The position numbers and the translations under genes were made by a program. The notes under the pieces are model-generated. The model ran no database searches and had not been told where the DNA came from. It saw nothing but the letters and a program-made list of their open reading frames with translations. A stretch of DNA of 64,000 nt from Streptomyces calvus (lineage in GTDB: Bacteria > Actinomycetota > Actinomycetes > Streptomycetales > Streptomycetaceae): NCBI RefSeq assembly GCF_006782915.1, contig NZ_VCNP01000011.1, positions 1 to 64,000 of the forward strand, given 5' to 3'. Positions 16,023-24,169 of this stretch are shown piece after piece. Each line of letters starts with the position of its first letter. Within the stretch, counting starts at the first letter, position 1.

Positions 16023-17411
16023 TCACTTCGACAGACGGTCCAGGATGTGCGGGCCGAGGTCGGTGACGTCGCCCGCTCCCATGGTCAGAACGAGATCACC
16101 GGGCTTCGCCATTCCCGCGATCACCTCGGGGGCCTCCGCCTTGTCGTGGACGGCCGTCACGTCCGCGCCGGCCGCCCGGGCCGCGTCGATGATCAGCTCG
16201 CTGGTGACGCCGGGGATCGGGTCCTCGCGGGCCGGGTAGATGTCCAGCACCACGGAGGCGTCGGCCAGGGCCAGTGCCCGGCCCATCTCCGTGCCCAGCT
16301 CCCGGGTGCGGGAGAACAGGTGCGGCTGGAAGAGGACGAGGATGCGTCCGTCCCCGGCGGCGGCACGCATCGCCTCCAGGTCGGCGGTCATCTCGGTCGG
16401 GTGGTGCGCGTAGGAGTCGATCACCTGGACGCCGGACGCCTCGCCCTTGAGCTGGAGGCGCCGCTTCACCCCGGTGTACGCGGCCAGCGCCGGGGCCAGC
16501 TCGGCGGCCGGGACGCCGAGCGCCGCGCCCGCGGCGAGCGCGGCCACCGCGTTGAGCGCGTAGTGCTTGCCGGGGACCGACACCGTGAAGGTGAGCGGGT
16601 TGCCGTCCAGCTCGACGGTCACCTCGCTCTTCAGGCCCTGCGGGACGACCGACAGCACCCGCACGTCGGCGTCCTCCGCCTCGCCGTACGTCACCGTCCG
16701 CACCGAGCCGTCCAGCCGTCGGGTCAGCTCCCGGGCGCCCTCGTGGTCCGCGGAGATCACCAGGGTGCCGCCGGGCACGATCCGGCCGACGAACGTCTCG
16801 AACGACTCGTGGATCTCCTCCATCGAGGCGTAGTTGGCGTGGTGGTCCAGCTCCACGTTGAGGATGATCGCGACCTCGGGCGCGTACTTGTGGAAGCTTC
16901 GGTCGGACTCGTCCGCCTCGGCGACGAAGATGTCGCCCTCGCCGTGCAGCGCGTTGGAGCCGGGGGCGTCCAGGTCGCCGCCGATCGCGTACGACGGCTC
17001 GCGGCCCAGCTCGGTCAGGGAGACGGCCAGCATGGAGGTGGTGGTGGTCTTGCCGTGGGTTCCGGCCACGGCGATCGGGCGCAGGCCGTCCATCAGGGCG
17101 GCGAGGGCGTCGGAGCGGTGCACCACCGGGATGCCCAGTTCGGCCGCCCGGACCAGTTCGGGGTTGTCCTCGCGGATCGCGGAGGAGACGACCACGCAGC
17201 TGGCGTCGTCGGCGAGGTGCCCGGCCGCGTGGCCGATGTGCACGGTGGCGCCGAGCGCGCGCAGGGCGTCGGCGGTCGCGGAGTCCTTGGCGTCGCTGCC
17301 GGCCACCTGGGCGCCGCGCTGCGCGAGGATCTTGGCGATGCCCGACATCCCGGCGCCGCCGATGCCGATGAAGTGCGGTCGGTCCATGGCGGTAGGAAGG
17401 CCGGGTGCCAT
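16023..17411 (-). CDS. murC: UDP-N-acetylmuramate--L-alanine ligase
   Basis: 462 aa. It adds L-Ala to UDP-MurNAc in cytoplasmic peptidoglycan synthesis, with ATP hydrolysis. N-terminal Rossmann motif HFIGIGGAGMSGIA; ATP-binding loop AGTHGKTTTTS in the central domain; Mur-ligase C-terminal domain with YAHHPTEM. Length is normal. It lies outside the main mur-fts cluster, as it commonly does in Streptomyces. Confidence 0.97.
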   Translation of the reverse strand: MAPGLPTAMDRPHFIGIGGAGMSGIAKILAQRGAQVAGSDAKDSATADALRALGATVHIGHAAGHLADDASCVVVSSAIREDNPELVRAAELGIPVVHRSDALAALMDGLRPIAVAGTHGKTTTTSMLAVSLTELGREPSYAIGGDLDAPGSNALHGEGDIFVAEADESDRSFHKYAPEVAIILNVELDHHANYASMEEIHESFETFVGRIVPGGTLVISADHEGARELTRRLDGSVRTVTYGEAEDADVRVLSVVPQGLKSEVTVELDGNPLTFTVSVPGKHYALNAVAALAAGAALGVPAAELAPALAAYTGVKRRLQLKGEASGVQVIDSYAHHPTEMTADLEAMRAAAGDGRILVLFQPHLFSRTRELGTEMGRALALADASVVLDIYPAREDPIPGVTSELIIDAARAAGADVTAVHDKAEAPEVIAGMAKPGDLVLTMGAGDVTDLGPHILDRLSK

Positions 17412-17490
17412 GCGTGTTCTCCCAGTGGTGCGACGAGCGGGAACGGTCTTTCGCGCCCTCGCGGGAGAGCCGGGAGAGCGCCGCCCCAGC

Positions 17491-17964
17491 CTATGCCTTG
17501 CTGTGGGAGAAGAGCTTCAGCACCGGCACCCCGACCTTGTGCCGGGCCCGGGATGCCCAGTCGCGGTGGAAGAACTCCTCCACGTAGTGCGGATCGGTCA
17601 GGACGATCACCTCGTCCGCGCCGACCTCCTCGACCATGGACTTCAGCGCGTCCAGCGGGTGGTCCTCGATGAGCCGGCCGTCGGCCTCGTCGCCGGTCGC
17701 GCGCAGGGCTTTCAGGGACACCTCGAGGGCCCGCTCGCCCATGCTTCTGGCCTCCTCGCCCTCCGGCGTCTCGCCCTCGCGGACGGCCTCGTCCAGCTCG
17801 CCGAGCGCGACGTCGTCGATCGCCCGCAGCAGCCGGTCGGCCTGTTCGCCGCGTGGCTGGAGCAGCACGTGGAAGGAGACCGGCTCGTCGCCGTGCAAGG
17901 TGGTGACGAACTCCACGTCGGCGGACGTCAGGGCCTTCTCGATCATCAGTACGCTTGTGAACAC
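17491..17964 (-). CDS. Conserved small protein, stress-protein-like alpha/beta domain
   Basis: 157 aa from GTG 17964 (preceded by GGAGAG at good spacing); the frame stays open further upstream but without coding character. It starts VLMIEKALTSADVEFVTTLHG, has an acidic helical middle (ELDEAVREGETPEGEEA), and ends DEVIVLTDPHYVEEFF ... VPVLKLFSH. The pattern resembles a universal-stress-like alpha/beta fold. Homologues have sometimes been labelled indole-3-glycerol phosphate synthase, for which I see no support. It lies just upstream of murC, divided from it by 79 bases. Function unknown. Confidence 0.8.
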   Translation of the reverse strand: MFTSVLMIEKALTSADVEFVTTLHGDEPVSFHVLLQPRGEQADRLLRAIDDVALGELDEAVREGETPEGEEARSMGERALEVSLKALRATGDEADGRLIEDHPLDALKSMVEEVGADEVIVLTDPHYVEEFFHRDWASRARHKVGVPVLKLFSHSKA

Positions 17965-18140
17965 CAGGCGCCCCTCTCTCCTCTGAGGGCCCTCGGGCCC
18001 TGAGCTCCGTGGGCCGAGCCAGGCCCTGCGGAAACCATCCTGCCCCGTGTTCGCACGGGTACGGCCGGATTCAGTCTTGCCTGTCGCCGTACTGAGCGGA
18101 CGGATGAGTTCCGCCGATCGCCGGACCGGAGCCACCATGG

Positions 18141-18197
18141 GTACATCCCCGGGCGTTCCGCGACAATTTATGACATCCCCCGACATCAGTTGACATC
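18141..18197. promoter_or_regulatory. Helically phased GACATC direct repeats
   Basis: TGACATC (18171), CGACATC (18181) and TGACATC (18191) repeat with exactly 10-bp spacing. Related half copies (GTACATC at 18141, CGACAAT at 18161) sit on the same 10-bp grid. They lie about 180-230 bp upstream of the small leftward gene and just after the reductase gene. Tandem same-face sites suggest binding of an oligomeric regulator. On the minus strand a TAAATT -10-like box overlaps the array. Confidence 0.45.
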
Positions 18198-18232
18198 TTC
18201 GGAGACTCTCCGTCACTCCTGATCCGGTCCGA

Positions 18233-19030
18233 TCAGGTTCGCCGGTAGCGCGTGAACAAAAAGCCGTCTTCCTCCAACATCGATGTCAGCGTGAAACGGT
18301 TCGGAAGTGTTACCGAGGGTCCGCCCGCGATGCGCTGGGCGTCACCGGCGGTGAGCATCGGAGCGACCGTGAGGCAGAGCTCGTCCAGCACGTCGGCCGC
18401 CACCATCCCGCCCAGCAGCCGCGGGCCGCCCTCGGTCAGCAGCCGGGTGTGCCCGAGGTCCGCGAGGGCGCGCACCGCCCGCGCGGGCTCCACCGCGGCC
18501 CCCTCGCCGGCGGTCACCACCCGGGCTCCGGCCTCCTCCGCGGCGGCCACGCGCTCCGGAGCGGCACCGGCCCCGGTCAGGACCAGGGTGGGCACCACCG
18601 GCGAGGTGAACAGCGGCAGCGAGAAGTCCAGGTCCAGGCTCGCCGTCACCACGGCGATCGCGGGCGCCGGCGCCTGCCCGGCCGCCTCCCGCGCGGCGGC
18701 GAACTCCGCCCGCGCGCGGGCCGGGCGGTACCCCTCGCGCCGTACCGTCTCGGCGCCCACGACCACCACGTCCGCCAGCGCCCGCAGCACCCCGAAGATC
18801 CGCATGTCGGCCGCACACGAGATGGGCTGGGAGCGGCCGTCGTGCTGCGCGGCCCCGTCGAGCGTGGAGACCATGTTGGCGCGCAGCCACGGCTCCCCGG
18901 CCGCCCGCTCCGGGTAGGCGTAGACGGCGGCCAGTTCGGCCGGGGTCCACTCGCGCGGGCCACCGCCCGGCGTCCCGGTCGCACCGCCGGGAGCTGCTGT
19001 TTCGTCGGTCACAGGGAAGAGGCGTCGCAT
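18233..19030 (-). CDS. RibD C-terminal/dihydrofolate-reductase-like pyrimidine reductase
   Basis: 265 aa from ATG 19030. The RibD_C fold reads WTPAELAAVYAYPER, LRANMVSTLDGAAQHDGRS, LADVVVVGAETVRREGY, LLTEGGPRLLGGM, FTRYRR. It is predicted to use NAD(P)H to reduce a pyrimidine-like or pterin-like substrate. No deaminase domain is fused and no riboflavin genes are adjacent, so a riboflavin role is uncertain. It diverges from zapE with only 37 bases between starts, implying overlapping promoters. Confidence 0.85.
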   Translation of the reverse strand: MRRLFPVTDETAAPGGATGTPGGGPREWTPAELAAVYAYPERAAGEPWLRANMVSTLDGAAQHDGRSQPISCAADMRIFGVLRALADVVVVGAETVRREGYRPARARAEFAAAREAAGQAPAPAIAVVTASLDLDFSLPLFTSPVVPTLVLTGAGAAPERVAAAEEAGARVVTAGEGAAVEPARAVRALADLGHTRLLTEGGPRLLGGMVAADVLDELCLTVAPMLTAGDAQRIAGGPSVTLPNRFTLTSMLEEDGFLFTRYRRT

Positions 19031-19067
19031 GGAGGGCAGTGTTCCACGCGCCGTAGCATGGGGGACC

Positions 19068-20198
19068 GTGTCGTCCTCCTTCCCCGGCTCCCCCGGCTCC
19101 CCCGGCTCCCCCGGCTCCCCCGGCTCCTCCGGTTCCCCGTCCGACGCGGCCCCGCTGTCCCTGTGCGCCCGCGAGCCCCATGTGCCCGCGGACCGGCTCG
19201 TGGCCGAGATGGTGCCGCCGCCGCGCTTCGACGCGGTCCGCTTCGGCACCTACATACCGGACCCGAACCAGCCCAGCCAGACCGAGGCGGTGCGCGTCCT
19301 CGAGGGCTTCGCCGCGGGCCTCGGCACGGCCGGCGACTCCGGCAGGCGCCGGCTGTTCGGCTTCGGCAGGCCGGCGAAGAAGACACCGTCCGGGCCGCGC
19401 GGCGTCTACCTCGACGGCGGCTACGGCGTCGGCAAGACCCACCTGCTGGCCTCCCTGTGGCACGCCACTCCGGCCGAGCCCGCACTCAAGGCGTTCGGCA
19501 CCTTCGTGGAGCTGACCAACCTGGTCGGCGCCCTCGGCTTCCAGCAGACCGTGCAGACCCTCTCCGGGCACCGGCTGCTGTGCATCGACGAGTTCGAACT
19601 GGACGACCCGGGCGACACCGTGCTCGTCTCCACCCTGCTCGGCAAGCTGGTCGAGGCGGGCGTCGCGCTCGCCGCCACCTCCAACACGCTGCCGGGCAGG
19701 CTCGGCGAGGGCCGGTTCGCGGCCGCCGACTTCCTGCGCGAGATCCAGGGCCTGTCCGCGCACTTCCGCGCCCTGCGCATCGACGGCGAGGACTACCGCC
19801 ACCGCGGCCTGCCCGAAGCGCCGCCGCCGTACTCCGAGGACGTCGTGGCCAAGACGGCGCACGCCACCGAGGGCGCCTCGCTGGACGCCTTCCCCGACCT
19901 GCTGGAACACCTGGCGAAGGTCCACCCCAGCCGGTACGGCGCCCTGACCGACGGCATCCGCGCGGTGTGCCTCACCGGGGTGCGCCCGGTGCCGGACCAG
20001 TCGACCGCGCTGCGGCTGGTCGTCCTCGCCGACCGGCTCTACGACCGCGAGGTGCCCGTCCTCGCCTCGGGACTGCCGTTCGACCAGCTGTTCAGCGAGG
20101 AGATGCTGAAGGGCGGGTACCGCAAGAAGTACTTCCGCGCGATTTCGCGGCTCACCGCGCTGGCCCGCGACGCGGGACGGCTCGCCGAGGACCGCTGA
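19068..20198 (+). CDS. zapE: Cell division protein ZapE (AFG1-like ATPase)
   Basis: 376 aa from GTG 19068, with GGGGA close upstream and a TAGCAT -10-like box; ATG 19029 would run into the divergent gene. The N-terminus carries an expanded Gly-Ser-Pro tract from a 9-bp repeat (about 19080-19135). The AFG1/ZapE P-loop ATPase domain has Walker A GGYGVGKTH, Walker B LLCIDEFELDD, sensor AATSNTLP, and C-terminal GLPFDQLFSEEMLKGGYRKKYFR. In Proteobacteria ZapE acts on the Z-ring; the actinobacterial role is less clear. The 3' end, including the stop codon, forms the first unit of a 41-42 bp tandem repeat. Confidence 0.93.
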   Translation: MSSSFPGSPGSPGSPGSPGSSGSPSDAAPLSLCAREPHVPADRLVAEMVPPPRFDAVRFGTYIPDPNQPSQTEAVRVLEGFAAGLGTAGDSGRRRLFGFGRPAKKTPSGPRGVYLDGGYGVGKTHLLASLWHATPAEPALKAFGTFVELTNLVGALGFQQTVQTLSGHRLLCIDEFELDDPGDTVLVSTLLGKLVEAGVALAATSNTLPGRLGEGRFAAADFLREIQGLSAHFRALRIDGEDYRHRGLPEAPPPYSEDVVAKTAHATEGASLDAFPDLLEHLAKVHPSRYGALTDGIRAVCLTGVRPVPDQSTALRLVVLADRLYDREVPVLASGLPFDQLFSEEMLKGGYRKKYFRAISRLTALARDAGRLAEDR

Positions 20199-20508
20199 AC
20201 CGACCCGCGCGACGCAAGCGGCACGAGCGGCACGCCGAGCACCGCTGAACCGGCCCCGCGCAACGCGGGACGGCACGCCGAACACCGCCGAACCGGCCCA
20301 CGCAACGCAAGCGGCACGCCGAGCACCACTGAACCGGCCCGCGCGACGCGGGACGGCACGCCGAGCACCGCCGAACCGACCCGCGCGACACGAGCGGCAC
20401 GCCAAGCACCACTGAACCGGCCCGCGCAACGCAAGCGGCACGCCGAGCACCGCTGAACCGGCCCGCCCGACACGAGCGGCACGCCGAGCACCGCTGAACC
20501 GGGTCACC
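20168..20508. repeat. Minisatellite derived from the 3' end of zapE (41-42 bp x 8)
   Basis: Eight units start at 20168, 20210, 20261, 20303, 20344, 20386, 20427 and 20468. Lengths are 41-42 bp except the second (51 bp, internal 9-10 bp duplication). Shared core: CACGCCGAGCACCGCTGAAC. Unit 1 is the last codons and stop of zapE, so the array arose by duplicating the gene end outward. Two sub-types alternate (ACGCGGGACGG versus ACGCAAGCGG or ACACGAGCGG). 41-42 bp is four helical turns. Confidence 0.85.
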
Positions 20509-20595
20509 AATACCCGAACCGATCCCCGCTGATCAAGGGCGGATTCGCGCCAACGCACCCTTTCTTTTCGGGCTCTCTGCGCCACGAAACATCGA

Positions 20596-20627
20596 GTTAA
20601 CCCGGCAAAGGACTTTGCCGGGTTAAC
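20596..20627. terminator. Perfect 15-bp hairpin terminator
   Basis: GTTAACCCGGCAAAG and its exact reverse complement are separated by two bases (GA) and followed by GTGTTTCTTG. It is AT-richer than its surroundings. It separates zapE and its repeat array from the carbonic anhydrase operon. A direct repeat TTGACCAACCG x2 follows at about 20636-20658. Confidence 0.8.
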
Positions 20628-20893
20628 GTGTTTCTTGACCAACCGTTGACCAACCGTTGGCCTGCGGAAGAGGTGTGAACCGCCTTTTGAAAGACGCATG
20701 TTCCGAGGTCGAGCGGCCGGGGCCACACACCGGGCCCTCTCTGTCGCTTTACCTTCGCTTCACCTTTCCCGCATTTCCTTTGCCTTTCGCATCCGCGCTT
20801 ACGGCGTGTGATGCAAGGGCCATGGGTCTGTGGACCCAAACCCCCGTCATGCCCGTCCGACGCGCCCCCACGCGCGCCAGGAGGAAACGCCAC

Positions 20894-21475
20894 ATGCAAC
20901 CCCTCATCGACAACGCCCGCACGTTCGGACAGCGCCCTGAGGAGTTCGCCCGCCTCGCCGAGGGCCAGTCCCCCGACGTCCTGTTCATCACCTGCTCCGA
21001 CTCCAGGGTCGTACCGGCCCTGATCACCGGAGCGCGGCCCGGCCAGCTCTTCGAGCTGCGCACCGCCGGCAACATCGTCCCCCCGTACACCTCGGAGCGG
21101 CCCACCGCCGAGGCGGCCACCGTCGAGTACGCCGTCGAGGTGCTCGGCGTCTCCGACATCGTGGTCTGCGGCCACTCCCACTGCGGGGCCATCGGCGCGC
21201 TGGTGCGCGGCGACGACCTCGACGCCGTACCGGCCGTGCGCGACTGGCTGGCGCACGCCGCCGACCGGCCCGCCTCGGCCGACGCGGCGGACCCGGAGTG
21301 CGCCGCGGCGGTGCAGCACCACGTCCTGGCCCAGCTGCTGCGCCTGCGCTCCTACCCGTGCGTCGAGCAGCGGCTGGCCTCGGGCCGGCTCCGGCTGCAC
21401 GGCTGGTACTACGAGGTGCACACCGGGGCCGTGCGTGAGCACCGTGCCGACACCGACGCGTTCGAAGCGCTGTGA
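20894..21475 (+). CDS. Beta-class carbonic anhydrase
   Basis: 193 aa from ATG 20894, with AGGAGGAAA upstream. It interconverts CO2 and bicarbonate. Zn ligands Cys34 (FITCSDSR), His94 and Cys97 (CGHSHCG), with the Asp36/Arg38 dyad, are present. Tight overlap (GTGA) with the SulP gene means they are co-translated. Together they form a bicarbonate supply module: the transporter brings in an anion and the enzyme balances it with CO2. Cytoplasmic. Confidence 0.95.
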   Translation: MQPLIDNARTFGQRPEEFARLAEGQSPDVLFITCSDSRVVPALITGARPGQLFELRTAGNIVPPYTSERPTAEAATVEYAVEVLGVSDIVVCGHSHCGAIGALVRGDDLDAVPAVRDWLAHAADRPASADAADPECAAAVQHHVLAQLLRLRSYPCVEQRLASGRLRLHGWYYEVHTGAVREHRADTDAFEAL

Positions 21476-22983
21476 GCACGGCCGTGTCCAAGTTCCCCTA
21501 CCTGCGGCAGGACTTCGCCGCCTCACTCGTCGTGTTCCTGGTCGCCCTCCCGCTGTGCGTGGGCGTCGCCGTCGCCTCCGGCGTCCCGGCCGAACTCGGC
21601 CTGGTCACCGGCATCGTGGGCGGGATCGTCACCGGCCTGATGCCGGGCAGCAGCCTCCAGGTGTCCGGTCCCGCCGCCGGACTGACCGTCCTGGTCTTCG
21701 CGGCGGTGGACACCTACGGGCTGCCCGCGCTCGGCGTGATCGTGCTGGCCACCGGGCTGCTCCAGCTGGCCATGGGCGCGCTGCGGCTCGGACGCTGGTT
21801 CCGGGCCATATCCCTCTCGGTCGTCGAGGGCATGCTGGCCGGAATCGGACTCGTGCTGATCGCCGGTCAGCTGTATGCGGCGGCCGGACTGGAGGCACCC
21901 GCCTCCGGTGTCGACAAGCTCCTCGGACTGCCCGGCGCGGCCGTGGACGTGGTCGGCAACACCGAGGCGCTCGCCTCGCTCGCGGTCGGCGCGGGCACCG
22001 TCCTGGTGATGGTGCTGTGGCGGCGGATGCCAGGCCCGGCCGGGGCCGTACCGGGCGCCCTCGCGGCGGTGCTGCTGGCGACGGCGATCACTCTGGCCTT
22101 CGGCGTGCCGGTGGCCACCGTCGAGGTGCAGGGCCTGTTCGACGCCATCCAGCCGCCGGGCGCGGACGCCTTCGGCGGGCTGGCGAGCATAGGCCTGCTC
22201 GGCACGATCGTCGCCTTCACCCTGATCGCCTCGGCGGAGAGCCTGTTCAGCGCCGCCGCGGTGGACCGGCTGCACGACGGCCCGCGCACCCAGTACAACA
22301 AGGAGCTCATGGCGCAGGGCGCGGGCAACACGGTCTGCGGTGTCCTCGGCGCGCTGCCGATGACCGCGGTCATCGTGCGCAGCTCCGCCAACGTCCAGGC
22401 GGGCGCCAGGACCAAGGCGTCCCGGGTGCTGCACGGCGTGTGGCTGCTGCTGTTCGCCGCGCTGCTGCCGTCCGCGCTGGCGCTGATCCCGCTGCCCGCG
22501 CTGGCCGGCATCCTGGTCCACGCGGGCTGGAAGCTGATCCCGTTCCGCGGCCTGGTGGGCCTGTGGCGCGGACACCGGGGTGAGGCGCTGATCCTGGTCG
22601 TCACCGCCGTGTCGATCGTCGTGGTGAACATGTTCGAGGGCGTGCTGATCGGTCTGGCCCTGTCGATCGTCAAGACCGCCTGGGAGGCCTCGCAGTCGAA
22701 GCTGGAGGTCATAGACAAGGGCGCGGGCCCGATACAGGTGTACCTGTCGGGCAACGCGACGTTCCTGCGCCTGCCGAAGATCCTCGACACCCTGGAGGCG
22801 CTGCCCCAGGACCGTCCGCTCGTCCTGGACCTCTCCGGCGTCCACCACCTGGACCACGCGTGCCACACGGCCCTGACCAACTGGGCCGAACGCCACAGCA
22901 CCCCGGGCACGGAGCCGGTGAGAGTCACCCAGGGCACCACGCCGGCACCGCAGGAGGAGGACGCCCCGCTCCGGACCGGCTGA
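21472..22983 (+). CDS. SulP-family anion (probably bicarbonate) permease with STAS domain
   Basis: 503 aa. It begins FPYLRQDFAASLVVFLVALPLCVGVAVASG (typical SulP first segments) and has about 12-14 membrane helices. SASAESLFSA-type motif (LIASAESLFSAAAVDRL) and NKELMAQGAGN are SulP/BicA landmarks. A C-terminal STAS domain (about 405-490) contains LVLDLSGVHHLDHACH. The family carries sulfate, bicarbonate or dicarboxylates; coupling to carbonic anhydrase argues for bicarbonate. It starts inside the carbonic anhydrase stop codon. Confidence 0.92.
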   Translation: MSTAVSKFPYLRQDFAASLVVFLVALPLCVGVAVASGVPAELGLVTGIVGGIVTGLMPGSSLQVSGPAAGLTVLVFAAVDTYGLPALGVIVLATGLLQLAMGALRLGRWFRAISLSVVEGMLAGIGLVLIAGQLYAAAGLEAPASGVDKLLGLPGAAVDVVGNTEALASLAVGAGTVLVMVLWRRMPGPAGAVPGALAAVLLATAITLAFGVPVATVEVQGLFDAIQPPGADAFGGLASIGLLGTIVAFTLIASAESLFSAAAVDRLHDGPRTQYNKELMAQGAGNTVCGVLGALPMTAVIVRSSANVQAGARTKASRVLHGVWLLLFAALLPSALALIPLPALAGILVHAGWKLIPFRGLVGLWRGHRGEALILVVTAVSIVVVNMFEGVLIGLALSIVKTAWEASQSKLEVIDKGAGPIQVYLSGNATFLRLPKILDTLEALPQDRPLVLDLSGVHHLDHACHTALTNWAERHSTPGTEPVRVTQGTTPAPQEEDAPLRTG

Positions 22984-23021
22984 CCGCCGGCCCACTCCCC
23001 CGTTCCCGCCCTCTCCCCGCT

Positions 23022-23048
23022 CCCGCCCCTCACCTGGGCGGGGGCGGG
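23022..23048 (+). terminator. GC hairpin terminator
   Basis: CCCGCCCC (23022-23029) and GGGGCGGG (23041-23048), followed by TT, 39 bases after the SulP stop. Confidence 0.55.
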
Positions 23049-23157
23049 TTCGCGCGTGCCGTCCGGCGCCGGGGCATGGCCCAGCGGGGCACACCGGGCC
23101 TATCGTGGCAGGAGCGGGCGAAAGCGCACGCAGCGGACCTCTGGACGGGAGGCCGTC

Positions 23158-23982
23158 ATGCTGGAGGAACTGCTCACCGCCGCGGTCTCGGTCGGCGCCG
23201 CCGGCACCGCTTACGTGGTCGCGGCTGCGCGGGTCGTCAAGCAGTACGAGCGCGGGGTCGTCTTCCGCCTCGGCCGGCTGCACGGCGACGCCCGCCCGCC
23301 CGGGTTCACCCTCGTGGTGCCCGGAGTGGACCGCATGCACAAGGTCAACCTGCAGATCGTCACCATGCCGGTGCCGGCCCAGGAGGGCATCACCCGGGAC
23401 AACGTGACGGTGCGGGTCGACGCGGTGGTCTACTTCAAGGTCGTCGACGCGGCGGCCGCGGTCGTCAACGTCGAGGACTACCGGTTCGCGGTCTCCCAGA
23501 TGGCGCAGACCTCACTGCGGTCGATCATCGGCAAGAGCGACCTCGACGACCTGCTGTCCAACCGGGAGAAGCTGAACCAGGGCCTGGAGCTGATGATCGA
23601 CAGTCCGGCGATCGGCTGGGGCGTGCAGATCGACCGGGTGGAGATCAAGGACGTCTCGCTGCCCGACACGATGAAGCGGTCCATGGCCCGCCAGGCCGAG
23701 GCCGACCGCGAACGCCGGGCCCGCGTCATCAACGCCGACGCCGAACTCCAGGCGTCGAAGAAGCTGGCCGAGGCGGCCCAGCAGATGGCCGATACTCCTT
23801 CCGCCCTGCAACTGCGCCTGCTACAGACCATCGTCGCGGTCGCCGCCGAGAAGAACTCCACCCTCGTCCTGCCCTTCCCGGTGGAGCTGCTGCGCTTCCT
23901 GGAGCGGGCGGCCCAGCAGCCCGCGCCGGACCACGCGGTCACGGCCCACGGGGAGTCCGACGACGGCGGTCCACGCACCTGA
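23158..23982 (+). CDS. Slipin (stomatin-like SPFH/Band 7 protein)
   Basis: 274 aa from ATG 23158, preceded by GGGAGG. A short N-terminal membrane anchor (about residues 4-24) is followed by VVKQYERGVVFRLGRL, PGFTLVVPGVDRM, an SPFH domain (about 25-200) and a helical region with QAEADRERRARVINADAE and LQASKKLAEAA. Slipins oligomerise in the membrane and organise microdomains or regulate channels and proteases. No NfeD partner is adjacent, which is unusual for some slipin clades. Monocistronic. Confidence 0.92.
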   Translation: MLEELLTAAVSVGAAGTAYVVAAARVVKQYERGVVFRLGRLHGDARPPGFTLVVPGVDRMHKVNLQIVTMPVPAQEGITRDNVTVRVDAVVYFKVVDAAAAVVNVEDYRFAVSQMAQTSLRSIIGKSDLDDLLSNREKLNQGLELMIDSPAIGWGVQIDRVEIKDVSLPDTMKRSMARQAEADRERRARVINADAELQASKKLAEAAQQMADTPSALQLRLLQTIVAVAAEKNSTLVLPFPVELLRFLERAAQQPAPDHAVTAHGESDDGGPRT

Positions 23983-24169
23983 CCCGCGCGAGGGAAGACC
24001 TGCCCGCGACCCCGACCAGCCGCAGCCCGCGCGCGTCCGCGACGGCGTCGGCGACGGCCGCGCGGCGGTCCACGCGCGTGACACGAGCGACACGCGTGGT
24101 TCCCGGGATCCGTCCCAGGTGATAGACACGCCTGGTCACAGCTCCTGTCCGCCAGCAGGAAGGTTCCCC

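Noticed and set aside
17491..17964. Indole-3-glycerol phosphate synthase
   Set aside because: At 157 aa it is too short and lacks TrpC barrel motifs; the label is a likely inherited misannotation.
19068..19140. Gly-Ser-Pro tract at the ZapE N-terminus as a collagen-like domain
   Set aside because: Only about six repeats of a 9-bp unit; explained by local slippage in a disordered N-terminus.
20039..20491. Long minus-strand frame encoding a repetitive VLGVP/ALRGPV-like protein over the zapE repeat
   Set aside because: It is produced by the 41-42 bp repeat and overlaps zapE; unit length changes break the frame, and there is no ribosome site or codon bias.
20210..20508. TGAACCGG in most minisatellite units resembles the half-site of the mannoside LacI operator
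   Set aside because: Only a half-site matches, the palindromic second half is missing, and it follows from the zapE stop sequence, so coincidence is more likely.
20168..20508. CRISPR-like array
   Set aside because: Units are contiguous and diverged with no unique spacers, and no cas genes are nearby.
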